This document shows, one piece after another, positions 34,945 to 46,005 of a stretch of DNA of 64,000 bases. Each line of letters starts with the position of its first letter. The stretch's first letter is position 1. Source of the stretch: Talpa occidentalis (taxonomy: Eukaryota; Chordata; Mammalia; Eulipotyphla; Talpidae); NCBI RefSeq assembly GCF_014898055.3, contig NW_023600993.1, forward strand, positions 14,598,850-14,662,849. Reading direction: 5' to 3'. The notes under the pieces were generated by a model. It did not search any database. It saw nothing but the letters and a program-made list of their open reading frames with translations, and was not told the origin of the DNA. The position numbers were made by a program, and so were the translations under genes.

Positions 34945-36081
34945 GTGTCCGTCACACTTGCTAAGTAGGGTGTCTGCAAGATACAGCCAACACAGCTGAA
35001 AAGAGGACGAAGGTCCAGTGATCAGTCACCACATTGGGGTGCCTTTCAGAAAGAGCTAGTTAACTTCTGATTGCAGCTGTGTCCATAAGGTTTTCATGGT
35101 TTACATGACCTGGACTCTTGTTCTAGAAGAGTGTCTGAGAGAACCCCAGGGCTGAGTGGCATGGAAGGAGGGGGTGGGTGGGGAGTCAGTCGAGAATTCT
35201 AGTCACAGGAGGTTTGTTGTAGCAATACAAGAAAGGACTTCATTTATCATGACACTATTGATTCTTCCAAATGGGGCTCTGCTTATTGTTTTTGCTGCAA
35301 TGATGACCTATTTCTCTTTTGCATAGTCCAGGTAGATGAATTACTAGTGTTTAGTCTTTTCATAAAAAAAAAAAAAAAGATTGATTCACTTTTTAAATGT
35401 ACCCACAGTTGGTGATGGGGAGAGATGGCTTTTGTCTTCTTTTTTAAGATAACTAATTTTTTGACTTAATGACAGTCATGAGATCTGAGGTGGATTTGGA
35501 GGGGAAATACTCATCAAACTCCAGCTACAGCTTAAGGACATGATGCCACTTTGTTCATTTGTGAGATGGCTATATAAGAGTTTGTTTGCGATTCTGGAAT
35601 TATGAATATACTGATCTACTAAGTAATAAATTTTTAGAAAGAGACTATAAATTCTCTAGGGTCCATCAAGTACATCAGTTGGCTGAGTTAGCAAACAGGG
35701 AGGATTTATTACTCACTGGAGACAAATCAACCAAGATGGACTGTTTGGTATTGGGAACTACCTTCTCTCTTGTAAAAACTAGTGGTGACACTTTGACATC
35801 TTAGGAGGGAGAATCACTATATCTTGATGATATTTTCAATATTGGCAACCTCTGCTAACTGGACCCAAAATTGTTTCCTACATATTTCAAACTTCACTAT
35901 TTTCATGATAAAATCAAAATTATATGCAAAACACCATGGACAATTTATATGAAAATGCATGTGGAATGTATTTCCAATGAAGAGAATTAGAGGGAAATCT
36001 CATTAGCATCTTGCATGAATAGTTACACAGTTTTCAAAGGATGAAGAAAGATAATGATCTAGCCTGAAACTTAAAGTAAAA
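34945..36081. other. Unassigned intergenic sequence
   Basis: No confident element. A short A run lies at 35366-35379. A 72-codon frame at 35586-35804 has no known motif. Confidence 0.45.
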
Positions 36082-36592
36082 CTTTTTTAAAAAAAATTAT
36101 GTTTATTGAGGTTAGTTGGTTTATATCATTGCATCTTTGGGGGTTAGAGGTTCAAACCTCCATAAATGAATGTATTTACAACATGCCCAACACCAGTGCT
36201 CCAATAATCTTCCATCATGTTCCATTGGGCCCCTTCTCTCTCCACTCCCACCATGACACCACTGCCTTCTGGTTGCCTCGGTTTTGCAGGTGGGTGCTTA
36301 GAATTCATTATTATTAGTTTGGCTTTGACTGATCCTCAGTTATAATTCTCCATAGTTCACATCTAAATGAGGCCATCCAATATTTGTCTTTCTCCTTTTG
36401 ACTTATTTTCTTTAGCATTATTTTTTTGGTTCCATCCATGTTGTTACAAATGGTATTAATTTATCTTTTTTAATAGCTGATGTGTGTGTGTGTGTGTGTA
36501 TGTGCGTGCACGTGCATGTGCACCACACATTTTCTGATCCACTAGTTTGTCCTTAGGCACTTTGGCTATTTCCATAATTTGGCTCCAATAGA
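36082..36592 (-). mobile_element. LINE-1 3' UTR, 5'-truncated
   Basis: Left edge 'attatgtttattgaggttag' then 'ttggtttatatcattgcatc' is an antisense LINE-1 3' end. It continues with 'cttctctctccactcccacc', 'ttttggttccatccatgttg' and 'ggcactttggctatttcc', in antisense order. A GT microsatellite (36481-36519) has expanded at the usual 'attgtgtgtatat' site. Confidence 0.75.
36481..36519. repeat. (GT)n microsatellite
   Basis: GT run with TATGTGCGTGCACGTGCATGTGCA extension, inside the LINE-1 3' UTR. Confidence 0.95.
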
Positions 36593-36597
36593 AATTT

Positions 36598-36655
36598 TTA
36601 AAAACTGTTTATTTTATTGAAGTTATATTGGTTTACAACACTATGATTTTAGGGA
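36598..36655 (-). mobile_element. LINE-1 3' terminal stub
   Basis: 'tttattttattgaagttata' then 'ttggtttacaacactatg' is an antisense LINE-1 3' terminus only about 60 bp long, immediately beside the previous element. Confidence 0.6.
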
Positions 36656-36663
36656 TATTTCTA

Positions 36664-36845
36664 GAATTATGTAGAACTTTCTGCATCTAGAATGGTGCAT
36701 CTTCTATGTCTAAGATATCCAATACAGTAGCTACTAGTGACATGTGGCAATTGAGCATTTGAAATGTTAGTACAGTTGGATAACTGAAGTTAAAATGTAA
36801 ATATCCACATGTGGCAGTGATTACCATGTTAGACACTGCAGGATA
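36664..36845. mobile_element. hAT-Charlie MITE
   Basis: 'agaactttctgcatctagaa', 'atatccaatacagtagctac', 'tagtgacatgtggcaattga', 'gcatttgaaatgttagtaca' and 'ccatgttagacactgcag' follow the 'ccaatagaactttctg ... ccactagccacatgtggc ... gagcacttgaaatgtgg' pattern of a small hAT-type element. The exact family (MER1/MER3 group) is uncertain. Confidence 0.6.
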
Positions 36846-37099
36846 GTTCTTTAAGAAAACTTAAAGGACTATTTACCACTACGGGTAGTACTATGTTAGT
36901 ACTGGGTTAAAGAAGTAGACATGATGGTAGGAGAGACGTATTTTCTTGTAAAAGGCATTTAAAACAAACTAGAATACATGAGAAAGGAGACAGAAGTCAA
37001 ATTGATTCTGGAGTCTGAATAGTGGGAGAGCTAAGTAAGAGTGAATCTGTCCACACGTGAAACTGAACAGTTATACAAGTGGGTAAAGATGAGACTGAG
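36846..37099. other. Unassigned intergenic sequence
   Basis: No feature recognised. Confidence 0.4.
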
Positions 37100-37457
37100 T
37101 TTTATGAAACATAAAAAATTAAAAAGGAAATGCCACTTCTCAGTACTTATTTACCCAAGGAATATGAAAAATCACTGTTATGAAATGATGTTTTCACTCT
37201 TATGTTCATAGTAGCATTATTCACAATAGCCAAGATATAGAATCAACTGAAATGTCCCTCCAGACAACTGGATAAAGAAATTGTGGACTACATACTCAAT
37301 GTAACACTACTCAGCTATTTTTTAAAAATGAAGTAGTGCCTTCGGGGATAAAATAGATGATCTTGAGGTAATTGTGCTAAGTGAAATAAGTCAGAAAGAC
37401 AGTTACGGAGTGGCTCACTCATTCACGGAATATAAATAACCAAAGAAAACAAACTAG
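37100..37457 (+). mobile_element. LINE-1 3' UTR, left part (split by SINE)
   Basis: 'gttcatagtagcattattca' then 'caatagccaagatatagaat', 'ggataaagaaattgtggact' and 'aagtgaaataagtcagaaag' are in sense LINE-1 3' UTR order. It continues beyond the SINE at 37726. Confidence 0.8.
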
Positions 37458-37710
37458 AGGGCCTCCCTGGTGGCACAAGGGGTTAAGCACAGCACTGTGA
37501 GACTACTGGCAGCCTCTGCAGAAGAGTTCTACCCCCAACCAGGAAGCTGACCCACATGGCACAGTAGACCTCTCCTGTCTTGCACGCTGCTCCCCTCAGC
37601 AGCGTATTTCAGAGGAATCACTGTCTCTGGTGAATCCTCTCACCCCCACACCTCTGGCCTGTACCCGAGTTCTTGTATGCATAAATAAATAAATCTTTTT
37701 TAAAAAAAAA
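37458..37710 (+). mobile_element. T+ tRNA-derived SINE, subfamily B, inside LINE-1
   Basis: Head 'agggcctccctggtggcaca', subfamily B body ('gtctctggtgaatcctctca', 'cctctggcctgtacccgag'), tail TATGCATAAATAAATAAATC, TTTTTT and A11. Target-site duplication AAGAAAACAAACTAG (37443-37457) versus AAGAAAATAAGCTAG (37711-37725), two mismatches in 15. The tail TCTTTTTT shows the pol III terminator of a T+ SINE clearly. Confidence 0.93.
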
Positions 37711-37725
37711 AAGAAAATAAGCTAG

Positions 37726-37942
37726 AAAAACAAAACAGAAATAATTTTTAGACTGAAAAATATGAGGATTATCAAAAGGGATGGGGGAGAGGTGATAATA
37801 AGGGTGGGGAGGCATAGGGTGTGACCTTGGAGTTTTGGTGGAGGGTGAGTGAGGCATGTGCACACATGAAGGTGTGAAGTTGTACTCTCAAAGTTCTATA
37901 GTTGTGTAAATGATTGGCAAATCAATAATATTGGGAAAAATT
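37726..37942 (+). mobile_element. LINE-1 3' UTR, right part
   Basis: 'aaagggatgggggagaggtg' G-rich stretch, then 'ctatagttgtgtaaatgatt' and 'aatcaataatattggg', closing the LINE-1 3' UTR started at 37100. Confidence 0.7.
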
Positions 37943-37944
37943 AA

Positions 37945-38095
37945 ATTCTAGCCCTGCTACTTGTGTGCTCTTTGTCCTATACAAATTTCTATTGGTCAAT
38001 CTCCTCTATTATTAAAGAGATAAAAATAGTACCTATTTCACAAAGTGGTTGTGAAGATGAAATGTTAATTTATATAATCAGCTTGGAGAGTTTGA
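37945..38095 (+). mobile_element. MIR SINE
   Basis: 'tctagccctgctacttgtgt', 'tctattattaaagagataaa', 'aatagtacctatttcacaaa' and 'gtggttgtgaagatgaaatg' follow the MIR core and tail in sense order; head missing. Confidence 0.7.
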
Positions 38096-39017
38096 CTTAC
38101 CAGAGATGCCAATATCTGTCTGCTGCTATTATTTATGAATGAAAGCCCCTTTACCACATTATAGTCCTGCTATCAAAGATAATATACTTTTTCTTTAGAG
38201 CAGAAGATCCCTGTCCCCATTTTTAAGTGACTTGTGTGACATTCTGTTTGTAAAGTAGGCAGGCTGTCATTTAAACATGAAGGTTTTATGTTTAAAAAGC
38301 AAATAGGATACTTAGTTTTTAATATTGTCAGAGAGGCAAGTGTCGACAGCATCATGGGAAGAGTTGTGGAATCTCCCCTGTTTGTGTACTGAGCAAATTA
38401 TAAGAACATTGATAACATCTTAAAGACCAGAAGGCTTATGATTCTTTCATTTATATTTGGGAAATTTGTCTATAGTCCCATTATTCTAGAATAAGAAAGA
38501 GTTGATTCTTTGTGGACATTAATATATTTAGTATAGAGATGAGCCTCTTCCTTGAATGTCAACTAATATGAAGTGCAAATTCTGACATCCTTTCTCATTA
38601 GCCCCACACGTTTGTATAAATTGAGGAACATCTATATACTGCATTCTTTAAAGTAAGGGAAGCCAGTGAGCTAAAGGAAACTTGAAAGAGTTGGTCAAGC
38701 AATTCCAGACAAGAAGCATATCAGACATTTTCTGACCTTGGAGAAACATCCTACCACCATCTTAGACTTTCCTCAACTCTAATGTCAAGCCAAAAAGTAC
38801 TGTAACTATGTAATTAAAAAAAAAATGCACAAGCCTAAAATCTGTACTTTTGTGTTTTCACCCAAGATATTGAAAACTTGGCTTTATCTAAAAAAATTAG
38901 AGTCCTAAACTTCACAGTTATAGACTTAACACCATTTTCTAGTAGTCATACTCCCACACTGCTTTTCACTGTATTTTACACATCAAGGTTTTCAGAAACA
39001 TTGCTGAACAAATGGTT
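38096..39017. other. Unassigned intergenic sequence
   Basis: No recognisable feature. Confidence 0.45.
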
Positions 39018-39033
39018 AAATAAAGAAATCTTT

Positions 39034-39319
39034 GGGGCCTCCCCTGGTGGTGCAGCGGTTGAGCGCTGGGCTGCAAAGCTGCCCGCAGCCTCGGCAGCCC
39101 GGTTCGATCCCCGGCCACCGGTGAGGGTCCCACATGGTGTGCAGACCTCTCCTGCCGCCTGCTGCTCCCCTCAGCAATGTATTTCATCAGTCTGCCTGTT
39201 CTGTTCCCTGCTCTGGCTCTGGTGAATTCTCTCACCCTCCCGCACTTCTGACTATACCCAGTGCTTGTATAAATAAATAAATAAATTAAAGAAAAAATAA
39301 ATATTTCTTTATTTTAAAA
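39034..39319 (+). mobile_element. T+ tRNA-derived SINE, subfamily A (best-preserved sense copy)
   Basis: A box region TGGTGCAGCGGTT at 39048-39060 and canonical B box GGTTCGATCC at 39101-39110, which make the head a pol III promoter of tRNA type. The body is subfamily A (CTGGCTCTGGTGAATTCTCT near 39212-39231), followed by TATAAATAAATAAATAAATT and an A-rich tail. Target-site duplication AAATAAAGAAATCTTT (39018-39033) versus AAATAAAGAAACCTCT (39320-39335). Confidence 0.93.
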
Positions 39320-39335
39320 AAATAAAGAAACCTCT

Positions 39336-41003
39336 GGAGATGTTTAACTTTCATTTGGACTTTGTAAGTCTCTTAAAAGTGATGTATCCTTAGCAAATGA
39401 CACTTGTAGGAATTAATTGTTGATCATTTTAACCTTTATTTCCACTTTACTGATACATTCAGTCATATATTTATCATTCACTTGACACTCTATGTGTCTG
39501 TTACTTGCTAATCATTGGAGATAAGAAGGCAGGTGAGACAGGCTAGCTGTACTCAAGATGTTTAGTATCTAGAAGGAAGGACAGATGACAACACAATAAG
39601 CAGACACCTTAGGTGCTGCAATGGATTCTCCACAGTTGAACAAGCAGAGTCACTGATATGTGGATACATTTCCCTCACGGGCAAAAATACGACTTAGAGA
39701 GTAGACCTTAGAGTATGCTGAGGAGAGAGCAAGTTTGGACAGGGTGAATTTGAGGTGTTTGCAGGATATCTAGATGGCGATGCTAGGTAGACTGTTTGAA
39801 ATAAGGTTGTGACATTCAGCAGAAAATACCAGACTGGAGAACAAGGAGTCTACAACTTCTGGGTGAGAGTTAAAGCCAAGGCTGTGGACGAGATTCCCCA
39901 GGGAGAGTATTTTATGGGAGCTGGAAAGACAAAGACCTCAAAATAATCTTAGGAAGTTTCATCCCAGGAGAACCAAAACCATAAAAAGAAATGACTGTTG
40001 CCTGGGTCCTTCAAATCCTTTCCCAGGACAAGTTTTGACAGGGTGTTGTCCTTCTTAAGGAGCAGGAGAAAGTACAGTGGAGGCAGGGAGGGAAGGAAAA
40101 AGTTGTTTTGAATTTTTTGTATTCTGTAAGTAAGTAGAAAAGCAGAGATCCAAACCTAGAATTCACACCGGTTCTGGGAAAGCCACGGTTCACCAACTTA
40201 GGAGAACGTCTGCATTCAGCATATTCTCGACAATCAGTCGCAGAATAAGAGGTTTTGGAACTTAAAGATGGGTTTGAGGCACATAGTTGAAGAGTGATTT
40301 GTAAATATATAGATTAAGTTTCCCATAAAGTTAGGTTGGAAACCAAGGATGAAGGTATTTGCTGAGAATGCTGATGCAAAACTGTCTTGGAAAGTGTGAA
40401 GTGTTATTTACCTCCCTAACAAGCCTCCAGGCTTGGCTCCTTTTATTATTATAGGTCGTTGGTAAAGAAGGTGTGTAACAGATAATAAGGTACCTGGAGG
40501 ACAATGGCTTTGATGAGCCATCTCTCAGCTTCCCCTGAGGACCTCTGTGGACAGTCACTGGGGCTCCCCCATATCAGGTGGGTCGGCTGGGATATGAGCC
40601 TTCTGAGGAGGTCTGCTGTGAGTTTCCAGGCAAGTTTCCATGCAGACTTATCATCTCTTGAGCAACTTCTATAACATCTCTGAGCTTCTATTTTCTCATT
40701 TGTAAAAGGAAAATAAAGCCCTTATCTCTTGAAATTTCAACATGATGATCTAAGCACCATGAGAACAAGGAATTTGCCTTGTTCTGGACTTCTTCCCAGA
40801 TTCCAAAATGACAGATGCCCTGTATATATTTGTTGAGTAAATAAGTGAAGGCATGTACATTGAGTACATGAAAGTAAGAGTGGCTTGAATGTAATAGATG
40901 CCTAATAGTTATGTCTCCCAAAAATTAATTATGTCTACCAGAAATTAACCCAGTCTCTCTATGCTTCATCTCCCAAGTCTCAGTGAGTGTCCCTCCATGT
41001 TGT
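39336..41003. other. Mostly unassigned; faint MIR and L2 traces
   Basis: About 39480-39610 has an L2-like phrase ('gtgtctgttacttgctaatc', 'ggcaggtgagacaggctag'), and about 40655-40740 a MIR-like 'catttgtaaaaggaaaata' phrase. Neither is secure. No exon seen. Confidence 0.4.
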
Positions 41004-41020
41004 CACCTGTCTTCACATTC

Positions 41021-41285
41021 TTTTTTTTTTAAGATTTGTTTATTTATTTATACAAGCACTGGGTACAGTCAGAAGCGCGGGAGGGTAAGAGAATTCATCA
41101 GAGCCAGAGCGGAGTGTAGAACAGGCAGAGTGACGAAGTACACTGCTGAGGGGAGCAGTGGGCGGCAGGAGAGGTCTGCGCGCCATGTGGGACTCTCGCT
41201 GGCAGCCGGGGATCAAACCAGTGCTGCAGAGGCTGCTGGCAGCTTCGCAGCCCAGTGCTCAACTGCTGTGCCGCCAGGGGAGGCC
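41021..41285 (-). mobile_element. T+ tRNA-derived SINE, subfamily A, clean 17-bp TSD
   Basis: Antisense full-length copy. Flanked by CACCTGTCTTCACATTC (41004-41020) and CACCTGTCTTCACTTTC (41286-41302), 16 of 17 identical. On the minus strand the B box reads GGTTTGATCC. Confidence 0.93.
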
Positions 41286-41302
41286 CACCTGTCTTCACTT
41301 TC

Positions 41303-42904
41303 TATGGAAGTCTACAAATTAAGGAAATATCATTGATGTATTTCCTTGAATGTAGAAAACAGCCTGGAAATCGACAGAGGAAGTATCACTGGATGAAATA
41401 TTTTTGCAAACCAGAATTTTGCAGTGTTCCAAGTGGTTGCCCAGCTGTGAATATGTGGGACCAGAGACATGTCAAGTCTGGAAATGTTGGGCAATGCTAC
41501 CTTACAAAGGTTTCTTTTCTCTGAAATTTTTCTCAAAGACTTTACTATTCTTATGTGCCTGTGTGCTGCCTCCAAGAAGGGAAGAGAGACACATCTCCCT
41601 GACCATATCTGATCAGAAGACCCTTTGGTCATAGAATATCTACGGACCTTGTATTGGTGTAACTCCTTGGGAAATGTGAATCTGCTCATTAGCTAGAAGA
41701 AGAGACACAATATGGAAAGTATTTACTTTTATAGGACAGTAAAATGCTTTTTTTAGGTCAGGAAAGGCTTATTTAGGAATGAGATGCGGAGTTCTGGCAA
41801 CCCAAGACAGTCATCGAGGAAATTTCATTCCAATGAAGCACTTAAATGAGTGAAAACAAATGAACATAAAATAAGTATATAATAACACCTAGGGAAAATT
41901 AAACATCTCTCCATTTAACATCTGTCACATAGATAATCGTAGCAACTAGATTGATTATGGAAGAGGAAACTGGAAGTTTAAAAGGGAAGCAGCTGAGTTT
42001 GCTTATATCACCTGCAAAGGGACTACTTTCTTTGGCAGATTGATATTGCACAAAGGTTTGAAGTTTCATTAAAGAAGCAAGGTTGGATAGTGTAACAGTA
42101 TGTTACAGAATATGTGAATGATCAGACAACGCACTGCATGAGGCCATCTGAAAGAGCAATGTATTGTGCATACATGGTGGATTGTACTATGCCTTAAATG
42201 ACACTTTTTCATAATAAAACTATATAATATTGTGGCATAGTTATAACAATGAAAATGTGATCAGCACATTAATTATAAAAACAACAGGTAGATTCTTATG
42301 AATCATGATTTGGTGTCTGTTTGGGTATTTTTACCCCTTGTGCAATATTATAATGCTTCAGTGTCTACTGTAATTTTGAAAAGCACATGTTTGCATTTTC
42401 TGGATGGCCTGGTTATGTTTAATGAAGATTTTTTTTTTTAATGAACAAGTCAAACAGCACAATAAAATCCTTAGGTTAAATTCTTTTTAACTTAAATTCT
42501 ATGTCAAGGGGTGTTCACACCTGCAGATTCTACTCTCTTCTTTATATCTAAACTTCCTGCTGAAAGCAGGTCAGAGTCAACAGCTGGATCAACTTGGAGT
42601 TGTGCTTTTTTTTAACAATTAGTTTTATGTTCTTTTAAATAATTGCTTCATTATATTTTGTGCATCTGTGTAGGGGTCGGATAATGACATTCGGTAAATT
42701 TCCAAATAGCTGTATAACTGGGGAATACCAGTTAAGCAATAATATAGCCCACGTGTAGGTGAGAAAACAGGGGTATGTACTCGATGCCCCACCACTACCA
42801 CCAAAAAAAAATCCTTAAACAAAAGAATTGATTCTGCTCCGTGAGGAAGTGGGTTCTGCTTCAGGTGATGATATCAAACCCTGTATTTTCAAAGATAGAC
42901 TGTA
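41303..42904. other. Unassigned intergenic sequence
   Basis: No confident element. Frames at 41330-41689 (minus, 119 codons) and 41404-41634 (plus) overlap on opposite strands and have no recognisable domain. Confidence 0.45.
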
Positions 42905-43160
42905 GGCAGTTCAGACAAGACCAACCAAGATGATGAAAGGCTCAGAAAGCAAGACTTGTGAGAGAAGATTAAGAGCACGGGAATACTCATTGTGGTGGAA
43001 GGAAGCTAGGGAGAGAAATAACTGTCTACCTCAACATGAAATGATGTTACATGCAGAAGCAGCATCAATTAGTGGTAGTAGAAGAAAAGGGCAGTTGGAA
43101 GAGAGCTACTTCCATTTTACTTAATGTCAGAAACAAGTTTTGTGACAGGAAGAACATTAA
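42905..43160 (+). mobile_element. CR1/L3-like LINE fragment
   Basis: 'gcagttcagacaagaccaac', 'caagatgatgaaaggctcag', 'gagagaagattaagagcac' and 'gaaaagggcagttgg' follow the order of the ancient CR1/L3 3' region ('aggatgatcaaaggcctggaa ... tatgaggaaagattaaag ... cagagggcagaa'). Very diverged. The 64-codon frame over it is not evidence of a gene. Confidence 0.35.
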
Positions 43161-43418
43161 TAGGATGGGGTCAAGTGTCAGTCAAGGCAGAGTTGAAGAC
43201 TTAGCAGCTGTGGAATCAAAACTGAGCTTGCACCAATTCACTGGTCAAAATTATTTGCAGCACACTGAAGTCAGTGTGTGGCCTGAAAATGGGTTGGAAT
43301 TCAGTTTTCTTCATTGCCATAATCATGGTTCCTCAGGAAGGGCGCATCAAGGCAGTCAAAGATCCATCATTCACTTCCAAGAAACAATTATCAAAATTCA
43401 GAATAAAAATATTCTTAA
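43161..43418. other. Unassigned intergenic sequence
   Basis: May be a further part of the preceding LINE; nothing clear. Confidence 0.35.
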
Positions 43419-43430
43419 ATTTTAAAACCA

Positions 43431-43699
43431 GGGGCCTCCCTGGTAGCACATGGGGTTAAGATGCAACCTATGAAGCTGTCCACAGCCATAGCAGCATAAG
43501 TTCGATCCCTGGCCAGGGAGGTACCCATATGTCACAGCAGACCTTTCCTGACTTGCCCACTGCTCCCCTCCACAGTGTGTTTCAGTCAATCTGCCTATTC
43601 TGTTCCCCAATCTGTCTCTGGTGAATCCTCTCAGCCCCGACACCTCTGGCCTGCACCCAAATCTTGTATGCATAAGTAAATAAATGAATCTTTTAAAAA
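43431..43699 (+). mobile_element. T+ tRNA-derived SINE, subfamily B
   Basis: Head 'ggggcctccctggtagcaca', B box GTTCGATCCC, subfamily B body and TATGCATAAGTAAATAAATG tail with TCTTTT. Target-site duplication ATTTTAAAACCA (43419-43430) versus ATATTAAAACCA (43700-43711). Confidence 0.92.
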
Positions 43700-43933
43700 A
43701 TATTAAAACCACAAAAGGGTGATAACAAGCATAATTGACAAGTATAAGAACTTTGTAATTGTTCTTAGCTTTACCAGATAATGAAAAGTCCTGTAATATT
43801 ATAATTATCAAGAGCATGGAACTATCATATAAACAGACAGAAGGGTCGAAGAAACATAAGCTGAAACCCAGAAGGACAATCTCATAAACTGATTGATAGG
43901 AAGATACATTTCACTTTGAAAATTGTGAAGAAG

Positions 43934-44208
43934 GGACCTCCCCTTGTGGTGCAGACTATTGAGCGCAGTGCTGTGAAGCTGTCCACTGCCTCTGCAGCAC
44001 CAGTTCGATAATGGCGGGCCAGCGAGGATCCCACATGGCACAGCAGACCTCTCCTGTCTAGCCCGCTGCTCCCCTCAGCAGTGTATTTCATCAGTCTGCT
44101 TGTTCTGGTCCCTGCTCTGTCTCTGGTGAATCCTCTGACCCTCCCGCAAATCTGGCTGTACCCTGGTTCTTGTATAAATAAATAGATCTTTAAAGAAAAA
44201 AAAAGAAA
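43934..44208 (+). mobile_element. T+ tRNA-derived SINE, A/B intermediate
   Basis: Carries B diagnostics (TGTCTCTGGTGAATCC) together with A diagnostics (GACCCTCCCGC and TTGTATAAATAAATA without GCA). Target-site duplication GAAAATTGTGAAGAAG (43918-43933) versus GAAAATTATGAAGAGG (44209-44224). Either a transitional subfamily or a recombinant or templated mosaic. Confidence 0.9.
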
Positions 44209-44504
44209 GAAAATTATGAAGAGGGAGGAAATTTCATTTTAAAGATTATGTAAAATGATCAATAATTTTGTTAAAATTAAGGGTAAGAATCACATATTAT
44301 ACCGATATAAAAGCCTTACTGGATTAAAACCATAATTCTTAATAGCCAATATAAGGATAATGCTGAGTGAAGTATTCACAATGCTTTCAAGGATCTTTAA
44401 CATGATTTCCCCTACCTACTGGGGTAGTTATAGCTCATTCCCTGGGAGTTATAGCTCTTTCTTGGTGAGGAAATTGAGATTAGAGAGATAGAATGATTTT
44501 TCTC

Positions 44505-44612
44505 AAGAATTTATCAAACAAGTGTTTCTTATTGAGCATCTATGATTTTCCACGTATCATGCTAGGCACTAAGGTAATTCCATATAAAGATGAACTTAAC
44601 TTTTCTAGAGAA
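44505..44612. mobile_element. L2-like LINE fragment
   Basis: 'ttcttattgagcatctatga', 'tatcatgctaggcactaagg' and 'ataaagatgaacttaac' fit the common L2-related 'tttattgagcacctac ... gtgccaggcactg ... aaagatgaataagac' phrase. Confidence 0.5.
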
Positions 44613-44906
44613 GTTTTATGGATACCTTCTGGTTTTATTTGTCCAATATTTATGTCCCTGATTTTTATTTGGGAAACCACAGTGTTCTCAATCTTAGACC
44701 ATGTGATTCAGGCCAAGAAGTGGGCATTATACCCCTGGCCAAAAGGACTGGTTCAGGATTGAACCTCAAAAGCCAGTCTTCAGTCTTATTTTGGAACCAT
44801 TGGAAGGGCCACATCCTCCCTGCTTTGATGCTTCTAGAGTATCAAAATAACCTGGAGAAAGTAATGTGGAGTTATTGGTGGTCAGTTTGTCACTGAATAA
44901 AAATTG

Positions 44907-45175
44907 GGGGGCTACCCGGTGGCACAGAATTTAAAGTCTCAATGCTATCAAACTATGGCCAGCCACTGTGGCATGAGTTCAATCCCAGGCCAGGGAGCCA
45001 ACCCACATGGTGCAGCAGACCTCTCTTGTCTCACTTGCTGCTCCTCTCAGCAGTGTATTTCAGTGGAACTTCCTGTTCTGCTCCCCACTCTGTCTGTGGT
45101 GAATCCCCTCACCCTCCACACTTCTGACCTATACCCCAGTTCTTGTATGCATAAATAAATAAATCAAATCTTTAA
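44907..45175 (+). mobile_element. T+ tRNA-derived SINE, subfamily B
   Basis: Head 'ggggctacccggtggcacag', B box GTTCAATCCC, subfamily B body (TGTCTGTGGTGAATCC, CACTTCTGACCTATACCCC) and tail TATGCATAAATAAATAAATC, CTTT. Short target-site duplication AAAAATTG at 44899-44906 and 45176-45183. Confidence 0.9.
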
Positions 45176-45369
45176 AAAAATTGAAAGGAAAAAATAAAGC
45201 AGAAGGATGAAGGAAAAAACACATTCTTAGGAGCTTTTGTGAACTTTTGGATATAGCCATGCCTGCAGCACTAAAAAGTGCTGCACTTTTTAATTATGTG
45301 GACAGCAAATTCCTTTTTGTTGTTATATTTTACAATAGTTTTATTAAGGGCAAAGAGCTCTGCCCCATA

Positions 45370-45660
45370 GAATTTAATTTTTTTTAAGTAAGGAGACAGA
45401 AAATAAGCAATAAGCATAATTAAGCAGTAAGTCATATAAATAGGTAGAAGGTATTCAGTGCTATGGAGAAAAGACACACAGTAGTTAGAGTGTGTGTTGG
45501 AGGTGGGAGGAGGAACATGACTTTTAAAATGTGTGGCCAATCTAGGACCTTTGCAAAGGTGAATCTGAGCCAAGACTTGAAGGATGTCAGGAACATTTGG
45601 AAAAAGAGTATCACGAGAGTATTTCAGAAAGTCTGAACTTCAAGACAGCAGCTGAATAAA
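45370..45660. mobile_element. L2-like LINE fragment
   Basis: 'gtcatataaataggtagaag', 'tattcagtgctatggagaaa', 'gagccaagacttgaaggatg' follow the L2-related 'cagtgctatggagaaaa ... gagctgagacttgaaggatg' order. Confidence 0.4.
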
Positions 45661-45728
45661 GAATTCTGAGCAACAAGGGTATCTTGCCCTACCTACCACT
45701 CTCAGGCAGAAGAATAATAACTTCTTTT

Positions 45729-45989
45729 TGTTTAAGGATTTATTTATTTATACAAGCACTGGGTACAATCAGAAGCACGGGAGGGTGAAAGAATTCACCA
45801 GAGCCAGAGCAGGGAACAGAACAGGCAGACTGACGAAATACACTGCTGAGGAGAGCAGCGGGTGCGGCAGGAGAGATCTGTCGCGCCATGTGGGACCCTT
45901 GCCGGTGGCCAGGGATTGAACCGGCACTGCAGAGGCTGTGGGCAGCTTCGCAACCCAGCACTCAACCGCTGCACCACCAGGGGAGGCCC
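45729..45989 (-). mobile_element. T+ tRNA-derived SINE, subfamily A
   Basis: Antisense full-length copy with B box GGTTCAATCC on the minus strand. Possible target-site duplication of 16 bp with three mismatches, sharing AACTTCTTTT (45719-45728 and 45996-46005). Confidence 0.9.
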
Positions 45990-46005
45990 AATGCCAACTT
46001 CTTTT

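Noticed and set aside
39034..39130. Possible true tRNA gene
   Set aside because: A and B boxes are present, but it is the SINE head: no proper cloverleaf 3' half, and the same sequence continues into the SINE body in many copies.
38878..39225. 115-codon frame across a SINE
   Set aside because: Its last two thirds are translated SINE head and body; the same peptide-like strings recur at every SINE copy.
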